Origin: Faecalispora sporosphaeroides DSM 1294
GTDB taxonomy: Bacteria; Bacillota; Clostridia; Oscillospirales; Acutalibacteraceae
NCBI GenBank assembly: GCA_000383295.1
Contig: KB911067.1
Location: 434,001-498,000 of the forward strand
DNA: 64,000 nucleotides
Reading direction: 5' to 3'
Below, piece after piece: positions 27,056-34,785 of the stretch (its first letter is position 1; each line of letters opens with the position of its first letter). A model generated the notes under the pieces. The model did no database searches. It saw only the letters and a program-made list of their open reading frames with translations, and was not told where the DNA came from. A program made the translations under genes and the position numbers.

Positions 27056-27090
27056 CAAAAAAAGGCAGGCGGAACGCGTTCCGCCTGCCT
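27056..27090 (-). terminator. Terminator between the two binding-protein genes
   Basis: Perfect palindrome aggcaggcggaa-cgcg-ttccgcctgcct (27063-27090), followed on the minus strand by a run of T. It ends the paralog 2 transcript before the paralog 1 promoter. Confidence 0.85.
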
Positions 27091-27121
27091 CAACCCGGCA
27101 ACGTGCACCGGATTATCTTTG

Positions 27122-28153
27122 TTATTTTGCCGCCGACACATCTTCCCCCTTGAGGATTCTCTCGGGGAGAGTGATCCCCAGCTGCTTTGCAACCGCGCTG
27201 TTGTAAGAAACGGTGTATTCGGTCTGGTATTCGATCGGCATGTCGGCGGGCTTCGCCTCGCCTTTAAGCACCTTCGCGGCCATCAGGCCGGTTTGGTAGC
27301 CGAGCTTTTCATAGTTGATGCCCACAGTGCAAAGGCCGCCGTTCTGTACCGGACCAACCTCCGCCACAATCAGGGGCAGCTTCGCGGAATTGGTGACCGC
27401 GGCCACGTTCTTCATGCCGGAAGCCAGAATGTTGTCGGTGGGGATGTAAACCGCCTGCACCTTACCCACCATCGACTGCGCCACCTGCTGAATCTCGTTT
27501 GTGTTCGAGATGGTAAATTCCTGGTACTTCAGGCCCAGCTCCTCGCAGGCGGCCTTGGCCCATTTGGCCTGCAGCTGGCTGTTCGTTTCGCTGGAGGTAT
27601 ACATGATGCCGACCGTCTTTACGTCGGGCACAATCTCCTTGAGCATTTCGATCTGCTCCTTCACCGGCGTTTTGTCGCTGGTGCCGGAAACATTTCCGCC
27701 GGGCTTTTCATTGCTGGCCACGAGCTTCGCGTCCGCCGGATCTGTCACCGCCGTAATCATCACCGGGATATCCGTAATCACCTTCGCCACAGCCTGCGCC
27801 GCCGGAGTCGCGATTGCGAGGATCAGGTCGGGCTTTTTATTTGCGAAGGTATTCGCGATGGTGATGCAGTTCGCCTGTTCGCCCTGCGCGTTCTGAATGT
27901 CATAAGTAACGTTTTTGCCTTCCTCAAAGCCCTGAGAGGCGAGGCCTTCCTGAAAACCCTTCAAAGAAGCATCCATTGCCGGGTGGGTCAGCAGCTGAGC
28001 CACACCGATATTGATCATCTTTCCGCTCTCGGCGGAATTGGCCGCGGAAGCCGCAGCGGATGAAGCAGCCGCGCCGCCGTTCCTGCACGCGCCCAAAGAA
28101 GCCGCCATCGCAACCGCCAGAACCGCTGCGATTATTTTTTTGAACTGTTTCAT
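27122..28153 (-). CDS. ABC transporter substrate-binding lipoprotein (ABC_sub_bind), paralog 2
   Basis: 343-residue lipoprotein, tandem duplicate of the gene at 25843. The lipobox is SLGAC with an Arg at +2 (CRNGG). It shares with paralog 1 long near-identical blocks such as IQNAQGEQANCITIANTF and VGKVQAVYIPTDN. The ligand-proximal segment differs (KLPLIVAEVGPVQNGGLC). The start is the ATG at 28153 with GGAGGA. It has its own promoter and terminator, so it can be made independently of the permease and ATPase. Confidence 0.88.
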   Translation of the reverse strand: MKQFKKIIAAVLAVAMAASLGACRNGGAAASSAAASAANSAESGKMINIGVAQLLTHPAMDASLKGFQEGLASQGFEEGKNVTYDIQNAQGEQANCITIANTFANKKPDLILAIATPAAQAVAKVITDIPVMITAVTDPADAKLVASNEKPGGNVSGTSDKTPVKEQIEMLKEIVPDVKTVGIMYTSSETNSQLQAKWAKAACEELGLKYQEFTISNTNEIQQVAQSMVGKVQAVYIPTDNILASGMKNVAAVTNSAKLPLIVAEVGPVQNGGLCTVGINYEKLGYQTGLMAAKVLKGEAKPADMPIEYQTEYTVSYNSAVAKQLGITLPERILKGEDVSAAK

Positions 28154-28226
28154 ATTCTCCTCCTTTTGCGGCACGCTGACCGGCCACAAACGATTTATTG
28201 GTTTAAAGCATCAATAGCTAAAAGTA

Positions 28227-28255
28227 ATTGTACTCGTCATGGGGCGAAAAGTCAA
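28227..28255 (-). promoter_or_regulatory. Promoter of binding-protein paralog 2
   Basis: Minus strand: -35 TTGACT (plus 28250-28255), 17-bp spacer, -10 TACAAT (plus 28227-28232). The early transcript contains agctattgatgctttaaa, matching the leader of paralog 1. Confidence 0.8.
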
Positions 28256-28397
28256 CCCCTGAATTTTTTCTTTTGCGCGAAAATGCTGTTTGCCCCTTTC
28301 CGCGCGCGAACGGCAAAGCCGCCCCGGTTCCCGACCGATAATTTCCCGTGGAATTCCTGTTTGTAATATAGTCACAGACGGCGCCGGGGGATGCTGC

Positions 28398-28403
28398 TAT
28401 ACT
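28398..28403 (+). promoter_or_regulatory. Extended -10 promoter of the thioredoxin gene
   Basis: TGCTATACT gives a TGN-extended -10 (TATACT, 28398-28403); no good -35 is seen at the right distance. It lies 28 bp before the start codon. Confidence 0.55.
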
Positions 28404-28431
28404 GTAAAAAAACGACAAGGGGGCAATTCAA

Positions 28432-28746
28432 ATGGCAGTGATCCGTTTGACCAAACATAATTATCAAAAAGAGGTTCTGGAGTCCGAGCAGCCCGTGCTC
28501 ATCGATTTTTGGGCGCCCTGGTGCGGGCCCTGCCGAATGCTCGGCCCAACCGTGGAGGAGCTCGACCGCGATTTGGAGGGCAAGGTGAAGATCGCAAAGA
28601 TCAACGTGGACGAGGAGCAGGAGCTCGCGCAGGCATTCCGCGTGATGAGCATCCCGATGCTGGCGGTGATGCGCGGCGGCAAGCTGATTTCTTCTTCCGT
28701 CGGCCTGCAGCCCAAGGCAAAAATTATGAAAATGCTCGAGAAATAA
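28432..28746 (+). CDS. trxA: Thioredoxin
   Basis: 104-residue disulfide reductase with the active site WCGPC (Cys31, Cys34) in DFWAPWCGPCRML and the cis-Pro segment MSIPMLAVM. A GGGGG ribosome site lies 8 bases before the ATG. It is followed after 77 bp by the CoA-disulfide reductase/rhodanese gene; a hairpin acaaaagcc/ggcttttgt (28756-28779) without a strong T-run lies between them, so partial read-through is likely. The context suggests a role in low-molecular-weight thiol and persulfide reduction. Confidence 0.95.
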   Translation: MAVIRLTKHNYQKEVLESEQPVLIDFWAPWCGPCRMLGPTVEELDRDLEGKVKIAKINVDEEQELAQAFRVMSIPMLAVMRGGKLISSSVGLQPKAKIMKMLEK

Positions 28747-28823
28747 TGTTCGGGTACAAAAGCCGGAGCGGGCTTTTGTGAAACGCCTTCCGGCCACCGA
28801 AAACACAAGGGAGGACAACACAC

Positions 28824-30518
28824 ATGAAAGTCATCATCATCGGCGGAGTGGCGGGCGGCGCGTCTGCGGCTGCCCGCCTGCGCCGTCTGGATGAAACGGC
28901 ACAAATCATTCTGCTGGAACGCGGTCCATATATATCTTACGCCAACTGTGGTCTGCCTTATTATGTCGGCGGAGAGATCAACCAAAAAGAGGCCCTTACC
29001 CTGCAAACACCGCAGAGCTTCCGCCAGAGGTTCGGGATTGATGTGCGCACCGGACACGAGGCCGCGGCGATCCGCCCGGAGAAAAAGACGGTTCTCATCC
29101 GCGATCTCGCCGCCGGAGAAGAGTATGAGGAATCCTACGACAAGCTGATCCTCTCACCCGGCGGCGAGCCCGCCCGCCCGCCGGTTCCGGGTACGGATGA
29201 CCGGCGCGTCTTCACGCTGCGCACCGTGCCGGATTCCCTGCGTATCCGGGAATACCTCCAGCAGAACCGGCCCCGCCGCGCGGTGGTGATGGGCGGCGGC
29301 TTCATCGGCCTTGAAATGGCCGAAAACCTGATGCGCGCCGGTGTTTCCGTCACCGTGGTGGAGGCGATGGATCACGTGATGGCCGCGCTGGATTACGACA
29401 TGGCCTGCGAGGTACAGCAATACCTGCGCCGCCAGGGGGTTGGTCTGGTGCTCTCGCAGAAGGTTACCGCAATCGACCCGCAGGAAAACGGCCTGCTCGT
29501 CCACCTGGAAAACGGCGAAACGCTGGATGCCGACCTCCTCCTTCTTTCGGCAGGCATCCGGCCCGAAAGCACGCTGGCCCGCGAGGCCGGCCTTGCAGTC
29601 AATGAGCGCGGCGCCATCCTCACAGACAGCCACATGCGCACCTCTGACAAAAACATCTACGCCGTGGGGGACGTGGTCGAGATCACGAACCTTGTCACCG
29701 GGCTGCCCGGCTATGTGCCGCTTGCAGGCCCGGCCAACAAGCAGGGGCGCATTGCGGCAGATCACATCTGCGGGCTGCCCGGCGAATACCGCGGCACGCA
29801 GGGCTCCTCCGTGATGAAGCTGTTCGACATGACGGTGGCCTCCACCGGCCTGAACGAGGCCGCAGCCAAGGCCGCCGGACTGAACTGCGATAAAATCCAC
29901 ATCTTCTCCCCCTCGCACGCCACCTACTACCCGGGCGCTGTGAACCTGACGATCAAGGCCCTGTTCGAGCTGCCCACCGGGCGCATTCTCGGCGCACAGG
30001 TGATCGGGTTCGACGGCGTCGACAAGCGCTGCGACGTGCTGGCCACGGCAATCCGCGCGGGCATGACCGCCTATGATCTCGCGGAGCTGGAGCTGTGCTA
30101 CGCTCCCCCGTATTCCTCCGCCAAAGACCCGGTGAACATGGTCGGATTTGCGATCGAAAACATTCTCACCGGCAAGGTACGGCAGTTCCATTGGGAGGAT
30201 CTTCCCCGCGTGGCGGATGACCCGAACGCCGTGCTGCTGGATGTGAGAACCGATTCGGAGTGGCAGAGCGGCTCCATTCCCGGTGCGGTGCACATTCCGC
30301 TCGATTCCCTGCGGGAAAGGCTCGCGGAGCTCGATCCCGAAAAAGAAATCTATGTCCACTGCCAGAGCGGCCTGCGCAGCTATTTGGCCTGCCGCATTCT
30401 CTCGCAGCACGGCTTTTCCTGCTATAACCTGTCCGGCGGTTACCGCCTGTACAGCCTGATTTGCGGCAATCAGTGCTATGACGACGCACCCGCCCACCCG
30501 TGCGGTCTTCGGATCTAA
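28824..30518 (+). CDS. CoA-disulfide/persulfide reductase with C-terminal rhodanese domain (CoADR-RHD)
   Basis: 564-residue FAD flavoprotein. N-terminal FAD-binding IIGGVAGGASAAARLRR; the single redox Cys of CoA-disulfide reductases is Cys42 in SYANCGLPYYVGG; the NAD(P)H site is GGGFIGLEMAENL; the second FAD motif is NIYAVGDVVE. The C-terminal ~95 residues are a rhodanese domain with active-site Cys near 513 (VHCQSGLRSY). Family knowledge: such fusions reduce CoA persulfide or polysulfide with NAD(P)H, releasing sulfide. It lies between thioredoxin and a Crp/Fnr regulator, forming a thiol/sulfur redox group. Confidence 0.92.
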   Translation: MKVIIIGGVAGGASAAARLRRLDETAQIILLERGPYISYANCGLPYYVGGEINQKEALTLQTPQSFRQRFGIDVRTGHEAAAIRPEKKTVLIRDLAAGEEYEESYDKLILSPGGEPARPPVPGTDDRRVFTLRTVPDSLRIREYLQQNRPRRAVVMGGGFIGLEMAENLMRAGVSVTVVEAMDHVMAALDYDMACEVQQYLRRQGVGLVLSQKVTAIDPQENGLLVHLENGETLDADLLLLSAGIRPESTLAREAGLAVNERGAILTDSHMRTSDKNIYAVGDVVEITNLVTGLPGYVPLAGPANKQGRIAADHICGLPGEYRGTQGSSVMKLFDMTVASTGLNEAAAKAAGLNCDKIHIFSPSHATYYPGAVNLTIKALFELPTGRILGAQVIGFDGVDKRCDVLATAIRAGMTAYDLAELELCYAPPYSSAKDPVNMVGFAIENILTGKVRQFHWEDLPRVADDPNAVLLDVRTDSEWQSGSIPGAVHIPLDSLRERLAELDPEKEIYVHCQSGLRSYLACRILSQHGFSCYNLSGGYRLYSLICGNQCYDDAPAHPCGLRI

Positions 30519-30554
30519 CCTGCGAAATTTGTTACACGAAAAAATTCCTCTCTC

Positions 30555-30584
30555 TTGAATAAATCAAGAACAGACCTTATACTG
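30555..30584 (+). promoter_or_regulatory. Promoter of the Crp/Fnr gene with overlapping dyad
   Basis: -35 TTGAAT (30556-30561), 17-bp spacer, -10 TATACT (30579-30584). The palindrome cttgaataaatcaag (30555-30569) covers the -35 and resembles a Crp/Fnr box (TTGA-N5-TCAA, one base shorter than the classic N6). Autoregulation by the downstream gene product is inferred. Confidence 0.6.
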
Positions 30585-30687
30585 ATGATATAGCAATACC
30601 CTTTCAAAATGATGTGGATTGTTCCTCTGTCCGAAAGAGAAAATCAATCATTTTTCAGCTTGGATTGCGATACAGATAAGGTCTGTT
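30570..30687 (+). repeat. 12-bp inverted repeat flanking the Crp/Fnr leader
   Basis: aacagaccttat at 30570-30581 and its exact complement ataaggtctgtt at 30676-30687, 94 bp apart, the right arm running into ttttt. In RNA they could form a long-looped terminator-like stem that would also sequester the region before the GGGGGG ribosome site (30693-30699). Confidence 0.5.
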
Positions 30688-30706
30688 TTTGTTGGGGGGT
30701 GTTTTC

Positions 30707-31378
30707 ATGGAACAAATTCCGATTGCGTTGGAAGAGATTTTTCCTCAGTGGGAGAAGCTGACTCCCCGGCAGCAGCAGCTGGTGCGCGCACAGACCCACT
30801 CCCGGCGCTTCGCGCGGGGCCAGATTCTGCACCAGGGGCACAACGACTGCTCGGGCCTGCTGCTGGTGCGCGACGGCCAGCTCCGCGTTTTCATTGAATC
30901 CTCCGGCGGCAAGGAGGTTACCCTGTACCGCCTGTTCTCGTGGGATATCTGCCTGTTTTCGGCATCGTGCATCATGAAAAACATCAGCTTTGAGCTGCAC
31001 GTGCAGGCGGAGCGGGATTCCGACGTTTTCATCGTCCCACCGGCCCTGTACGAAAGCCTGATGAAGGAATCGCTGCCGGTTGCGGACTACACCAGCCAGC
31101 TGATGGCCTCGCGCTTTTCCGACGTGATGTGGACGATGGAGCAGATTCTGTTCACCAGCTTCGACAGCCGCCTTTCGGCCTTTTTGCTGGAGCAGAGCGA
31201 AATCGAGGGCTCCGACTCGCTTACCATGACCCATGAGGAAATCGCGCGGCACCTTGGCAGCGCCCGCGAGGTTGTCAGCCGCATGCTCAAATATTTTTCC
31301 GACGACGGTCTGGTGCAGCTTTCGCGCGGCCGGGTCACCCTGCTCGACTCCAAACGCCTGCGCGCGCTGGTTCAGTAG
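30707..31378 (+). CDS. Crp/Fnr family transcriptional regulator
   Basis: 223 residues from the ATG at 30707 (MEQIPIALEEIFPQWEKL), preceded by GGGGGG 7 bases upstream; a TTG at 30689 would add six residues. A cyclic-nucleotide-binding-type beta barrel spans about residues 15-130, and a helix-turn-helix lies at the C-terminus (MTHEEIARHLGSAREVVSRM). Cysteines in DICLFSASCIMKN and an earlier NDCSG could serve redox or heme sensing; the Fnr-type N-terminal Fe-S Cys cluster is absent. The position suggests control of the adjacent thioredoxin/CoADR genes. Confidence 0.88.
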   Translation: MEQIPIALEEIFPQWEKLTPRQQQLVRAQTHSRRFARGQILHQGHNDCSGLLLVRDGQLRVFIESSGGKEVTLYRLFSWDICLFSASCIMKNISFELHVQAERDSDVFIVPPALYESLMKESLPVADYTSQLMASRFSDVMWTMEQILFTSFDSRLSAFLLEQSEIEGSDSLTMTHEEIARHLGSAREVVSRMLKYFSDDGLVQLSRGRVTLLDSKRLRALVQ

Positions 31379-31443
31379 GCGCGCGGCGCTTTGCAGCAAA
31401 TTCGCCAAACCGGATTTGCTGCCGCAGTCTCCCTTTCCGGATC

Positions 31444-31480
31444 AAAAACTGCCGTTCCCAATTTGGGAGCGGCAGTTTTT
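31444..31480. terminator. Bidirectional terminator
   Basis: Stem aaaaactgccgttccca / tgggagcggcagttttt with one G-T type mismatch and loop att. It ends the Crp/Fnr gene on the plus strand and the DUF2500 gene on the minus strand, whose stop codon it touches. Confidence 0.85.
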
Positions 31481-31878
31481 TATCCCACACTTCTGTCTCT
31501 TTCAAACCCCAGATACCGCGTTCCCTGAAAGGTCAGGCGGCCCCGGTCGCCCTCCGCCAGCATACCGTATTCCGTGCCCTTTACAGGGAACTCGATCCGG
31601 TCGCCGCTTTCCACCTCAAAGGTGGCGAAATAGGTAGTGGAGGTATCGTTGGTTACCGTGTCCGGCCCGGCACCGTTGGTATACTGATGCACGGCGGTGC
31701 GCTTGGTTACAATACGCGCCGGCACGGTTAAAACCGGAGACTCATTGTTTTTATGCCACTGCGAGATTCCCTTCACGGAGCGAACGAGAATCGTGCCCAA
31801 CACAATCACAAATCCCACCGCAATAAAAATCGGCACGAAACGAAACATAAACTCTCCGTCTCCGTAAGCAAAGCCCAT
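31480..31878 (-). CDS. DUF2500 family membrane protein
   Basis: 132 residues. One N-terminal membrane helix (FRFVPIFIAVGFVIVLGTILV), then a soluble beta-rich domain with the conserved family segments SQWHKNNESPVLTVPA, TSTTYFATFEVESGDRIEF and the C-terminal YGMLAEGDRGRLTFQG and TRYLGFER. The function of DUF2500 is unknown. Its start is the ATG at 31878 (MGFAYGDGEF), 27 bp after the DJ-1/PfpI gene and probably co-transcribed with it. Confidence 0.85.
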   Translation of the reverse strand: MGFAYGDGEFMFRFVPIFIAVGFVIVLGTILVRSVKGISQWHKNNESPVLTVPARIVTKRTAVHQYTNGAGPDTVTNDTSTTYFATFEVESGDRIEFPVKGTEYGMLAEGDRGRLTFQGTRYLGFERDRSVG

Positions 31879-31905
31879 CGCTCATTCTCCTTCCATCGGC
31901 CGGCG

Positions 31906-32505
31906 TTATAGCTGCTGCGCGTCACAGGCAAATGGATCGTTATCGCGGTCGCGGTTCCACAGGTACTCCGCACCAAGCGCGGCTTCCTCCGCCGCCTCCC
32001 GGCCAAGCCGGTCGGCGAGAAACCCCAGCGCCATATCCATGCCCGCCGAAACGCCCGAGGACGTATAAAATTTGCCGTCGACCACCCATCTTGCACGGTG
32101 TACCCAGTTGACCGCCGGATTCACCGAAACCACCCAGTCGATCGCCCGCTTGTTCGAGGTAGCCCTGCGGCCGTCCAGCAGGCCGGTTTTCGCCAGCAGT
32201 GCCGAGCCGGTGCAAACGGTAAGGCAGTATTCCGCATTGCGCGCGGCCTCCCCCAGCCGCGCAAGAAAGTCGGAATCACAAACGAGCGGCCGGGTGCCGA
32301 TTCCGCCGGGCACCAGCAGAATTCCTGTTTTGCTCACAGCTTCCAGCGCGCGGGTGGCGATTTCCGCTCCCTGCCTGCTGCGCACCATGCCGCCGTCCAC
32401 CGATACATAGTTCAAAAGGTATTCGCCGCTCCGACCCAGAATTTCCACCGGACCGAACGCGTCGAGCGTTTCAAAATCCGGGAACAACAGTACATTGACT
32501 TCCAT
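31906..32505 (-). CDS. DJ-1/PfpI family protein
   Basis: 199 residues from the ATG at 32505 (MEVNVLLFPDFETLDAFGPV), with GGGGAG upstream. The nucleophile-elbow Cys lies in CLTVCTGSALLAKTG near residue 100, and the following SNKRAIDW and YTSSGVSAGMDMAL match the isonitrile hydratase/AraC-partner branch of the family. The substrate is unknown. The frame continues upstream to 32589 but that part lacks family similarity. Confidence 0.87.
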   Translation of the reverse strand: MEVNVLLFPDFETLDAFGPVEILGRSGEYLLNYVSVDGGMVRSRQGAEIATRALEAVSKTGILLVPGGIGTRPLVCDSDFLARLGEAARNAEYCLTVCTGSALLAKTGLLDGRRATSNKRAIDWVVSVNPAVNWVHRARWVVDGKFYTSSGVSAGMDMALGFLADRLGREAAEEAALGAEYLWNRDRDNDPFACDAQQL

Positions 32506-32555
32506 TCCGCTCCCCTTTCCGCCGGGCTTCCCCGGTCTAAGCATTTTACGCCCGG

Positions 32556-33017
32556 TCACTGCCTCGCGCCGGGCCATTGCATCACACATTCCATTTCGCC
32601 GGTTCCCTCATCCCGCTGCCGGCAGACTTTTGAAAAGCCCTCCCGCAGGTAAAAGGCGAGAGCGCTTTTATTTTTTTCGTAGACGCAGAGCGTCAAGCCC
32701 GGGAACCGTCGCTTCCACTCGTTCAGCAGAGCCTTCCCGATCCCGCGCGAACGCATCGGCGCGTCGACAAAAATCCCCTCGATATGCCTGTCGTTGATTC
32801 CGGAAAAGCCAACGATCTTCCCTTGCGCCTCACAGACCAGCACCTGAGCCCGCGGCAGCATCCGCCGCACCAACGGCAGATTTCCCCTCCAGTATTTCTC
32901 CGGAATAAACCCGTGCACCTGCAAATTGGCGGAAAGCCAAATTTCCAGCACCGCGGGCAAATCCTGCTCGCGCAGAGCGCGGATTACGAAAGGCCCCTGC
33001 TCGGTTTGCGCACTCAT
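32556..33017 (-). CDS. GNAT family N-acetyltransferase
   Basis: 153 residues from the ATG at 33017 (MSAQTEQGPFVIRALREQDL). The acetyl-CoA loop is VDAPMRSRGIGKALLNEW near residue 95, followed by LCVYEKNKSALAFYLREGF, the typical C-terminal GNAT strands. The RxxGxG motif is present as RSRGIG. The start overlaps the stop of the upstream membrane protein gene by 4 bp (ATGA). The acceptor substrate cannot be inferred. Confidence 0.88.
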   Translation of the reverse strand: MSAQTEQGPFVIRALREQDLPAVLEIWLSANLQVHGFIPEKYWRGNLPLVRRMLPRAQVLVCEAQGKIVGFSGINDRHIEGIFVDAPMRSRGIGKALLNEWKRRFPGLTLCVYEKNKSALAFYLREGFSKVCRQRDEGTGEMECVMQWPGARQ

Positions 33018-33343
33018 TGCGGTTTTTTCCTCAGCTTGACAATCTGCGTGCCGAACACGCCGCCAATCAAAGCGGCCAGCGCATAAATGATCGCGTAAAC
33101 CCACGCCCCGGCATAAAAGATAAACGCGGACGGCAGAAAAATCAGCCCGGCCAGCAGCGCAAACACAAAGCTGCCAAAAGGGCGCAGGATTCCGTAAATC
33201 AGCGCGCAGAAAAAGCACACCGCCAGCAGAATCCCCAAAAACGGCAGCAGGACGATGCCCATGCTGACCATAACCAGAGGCGGCAGATAAAACAGTACCG
33301 CCAGCACCAATAAAAACGGAAGCATTCCCGTAAATCGTTTCAT
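33014..33343 (-). CDS. Hypothetical small membrane protein
   Basis: 109 residues from the ATG at 33343 (MKRFTGMLPFLLVLAVLF) or 117 from the ATG at 33367; neither has a strong ribosome site. Almost entirely hydrophobic with four likely helices (LLVLAVLFYLPPLVMVSMGIV; ILLAVCFFCALIYGIL; VFALLAGLIFLPSAFIF; VYAIIYALAALIGGVFG) and a basic C-terminus. No family recognised. Translationally coupled to the acetyltransferase gene downstream. Confidence 0.6.
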   Translation of the reverse strand: MKRFTGMLPFLLVLAVLFYLPPLVMVSMGIVLLPFLGILLAVCFFCALIYGILRPFGSFVFALLAGLIFLPSAFIFYAGAWVYAIIYALAALIGGVFGTQIVKLRKKPQ

Positions 33344-33580
33344 ATTTGTCACCCGCACCATTCTCAAATATCATATTCATAAGCAGCTTTTCGCTGTTTG
33401 ATTACAGAATACCATAAAAATGGCAGAAAGGCAAAATCCAATGTATCGTGATATCATTCAAAACACTTGGGTTTCTTTCCCGCTTACATAACGGGGAAAG
33501 GAATCTTAATGTTGGGCATAAAGCCATTTTATTTAAAGTGCATCGACTTACAAAACTTTAAATTCAGCAGACAAAATAAA

Positions 33581-33617
33581 GGTGGCGGCAGAATTACAGT
33601 GCAATTCTGCTGCCACC
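33581..33617 (-). terminator. Terminator of the catabolic operon
   Basis: Stem ggtggcggcagaatt / aattctgctgccacc (one G-U) with loop acagtgc; on the minus strand it is followed by tttatttt. It lies 20 bp after the glycerate kinase stop and ends the cluster that begins at the split transketolase. Confidence 0.82.
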
Positions 33618-33636
33618 CCAGTCTTACCGATTTCCT

Positions 33637-34767
33637 TTACGAAAACTGGCTCAGAAAACGCATGAGATTCTCCATGGTAAGAGCCATGTCCTGGCGGCTG
33701 CGCAGCTGTGCCTGCGAAAAATCCACAGCCACACGGTTGATGCTGAACACCGCGCAGACGCCCTCCTCGTACACGGCGTCGATGCCGTCGCCGATATCAC
33801 CCACCACGGCGATCACCGGTACGCCGATTGCCTTGGCGCGGCGGGCCACCCCCACCACAACCTTGCCGCGCAGGCTCTGCGTATCGAGCTTGCCCTCGCC
33901 TGTAAAGACAACATCCGCATCTCTGGCCTTCCGCTCAAACGAAAGCGCGTCCAGAACCGTTGTGATTCCCATTTGCAGGCGCGCTCCAAAAAACGCCAGC
34001 ATGCCGCCGCCCATACCGCCCGCGGCCCCCGCGCCGGGAACCCCGTCCAGCGAAACGGAAAGCTGTTCCTTTACCGCCTGCGCCGCACGGCGCAGATTTT
34101 GATCCAGCATCCGCACCATTTCGGCATCCGCTCCCTTCTGGGGCGCAAAAACGCACGCGGCGCCGGATTCACCGTACAGCGGGTTATCAATGTCGCACAT
34201 CGCGATGATTTCGCACCCCCGCAGCAGCGGGTGGAGCCCCTCCCGGCTGATCGAGCCGATTTGCCCCAGCGTCGCGCCTGTGGGAACAAATTCTTCCCCC
34301 TCCCGATTGCGGAACACGACCCCGGCCGCAGCCGCCGCGCCCGCGCCCATATCATTGGTGCAGCTGCCTCCAAGGCAAATGATCAGCTTTTTGCAGCCCT
34401 GCTCCGCCGCGTGAACCATCAGCTGGCCCACGCCGTAAGTAGAGGCCAGGTCGGGCCGCATGACTCCCTCCGAAAGTGGCAGACCCGCGCAGGCCGCCAT
34501 TTCAATCACCGCCGTGTGGTCGGGGGTGATCCCGTAAAAAGAATCGATTTCTTCCCCGTACGGGCCCTTTACGCGCAGCGGTACCTTTTTGCCGCCCGCA
34601 GCCGTTAAAAAGGCGTCCACACTGCCCTCGCCGCCGTCGGCCACCGGGAGAGAGAGCACCTCTGCCTGCGGGAAATGCCGCCGGATGCTCTCCTCCATGA
34701 TACGGCACACCTCAAGACTGCTCATGGTGCCCTTAAAGGAATCCGGAATCAGAACAAATTTCTTCAC
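33637..34767 (-). CDS. glxK: Glycerate kinase (GlxK/GarK type)
   Basis: Phosphorylates D-glycerate, in this family usually to 2-phosphoglycerate. 376 residues, normal for the family. N-terminal VLIPDSFKGTMSS and PVADGGEGSVDAFL are diagnostic; CLGGSCTNDMGAGAAAA lies near residue 130 and FTGEGKLDTQSLRGKVV near 290. It is the last gene of the catabolic run, 18 bp after the 2-hydroxyacid dehydrogenase, so a glycerate-forming step upstream in the pathway is expected. Confidence 0.95.
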   Translation of the reverse strand: MKKFVLIPDSFKGTMSSLEVCRIMEESIRRHFPQAEVLSLPVADGGEGSVDAFLTAAGGKKVPLRVKGPYGEEIDSFYGITPDHTAVIEMAACAGLPLSEGVMRPDLASTYGVGQLMVHAAEQGCKKLIICLGGSCTNDMGAGAAAAAGVVFRNREGEEFVPTGATLGQIGSISREGLHPLLRGCEIIAMCDIDNPLYGESGAACVFAPQKGADAEMVRMLDQNLRRAAQAVKEQLSVSLDGVPGAGAAGGMGGGMLAFFGARLQMGITTVLDALSFERKARDADVVFTGEGKLDTQSLRGKVVVGVARRAKAIGVPVIAVVGDIGDGIDAVYEEGVCAVFSINRVAVDFSQAQLRSRQDMALTMENLMRFLSQFS

Positions 34768-34785
34768 ACCTGTTTCACTCCTTAT

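Noticed and set aside
29154-30497. 447-codon minus-strand frame opposite the CoADR-rhodanese gene
   Set aside because: Antisense shadow of a gene whose FAD, NAD and rhodanese motifs are unmistakable.
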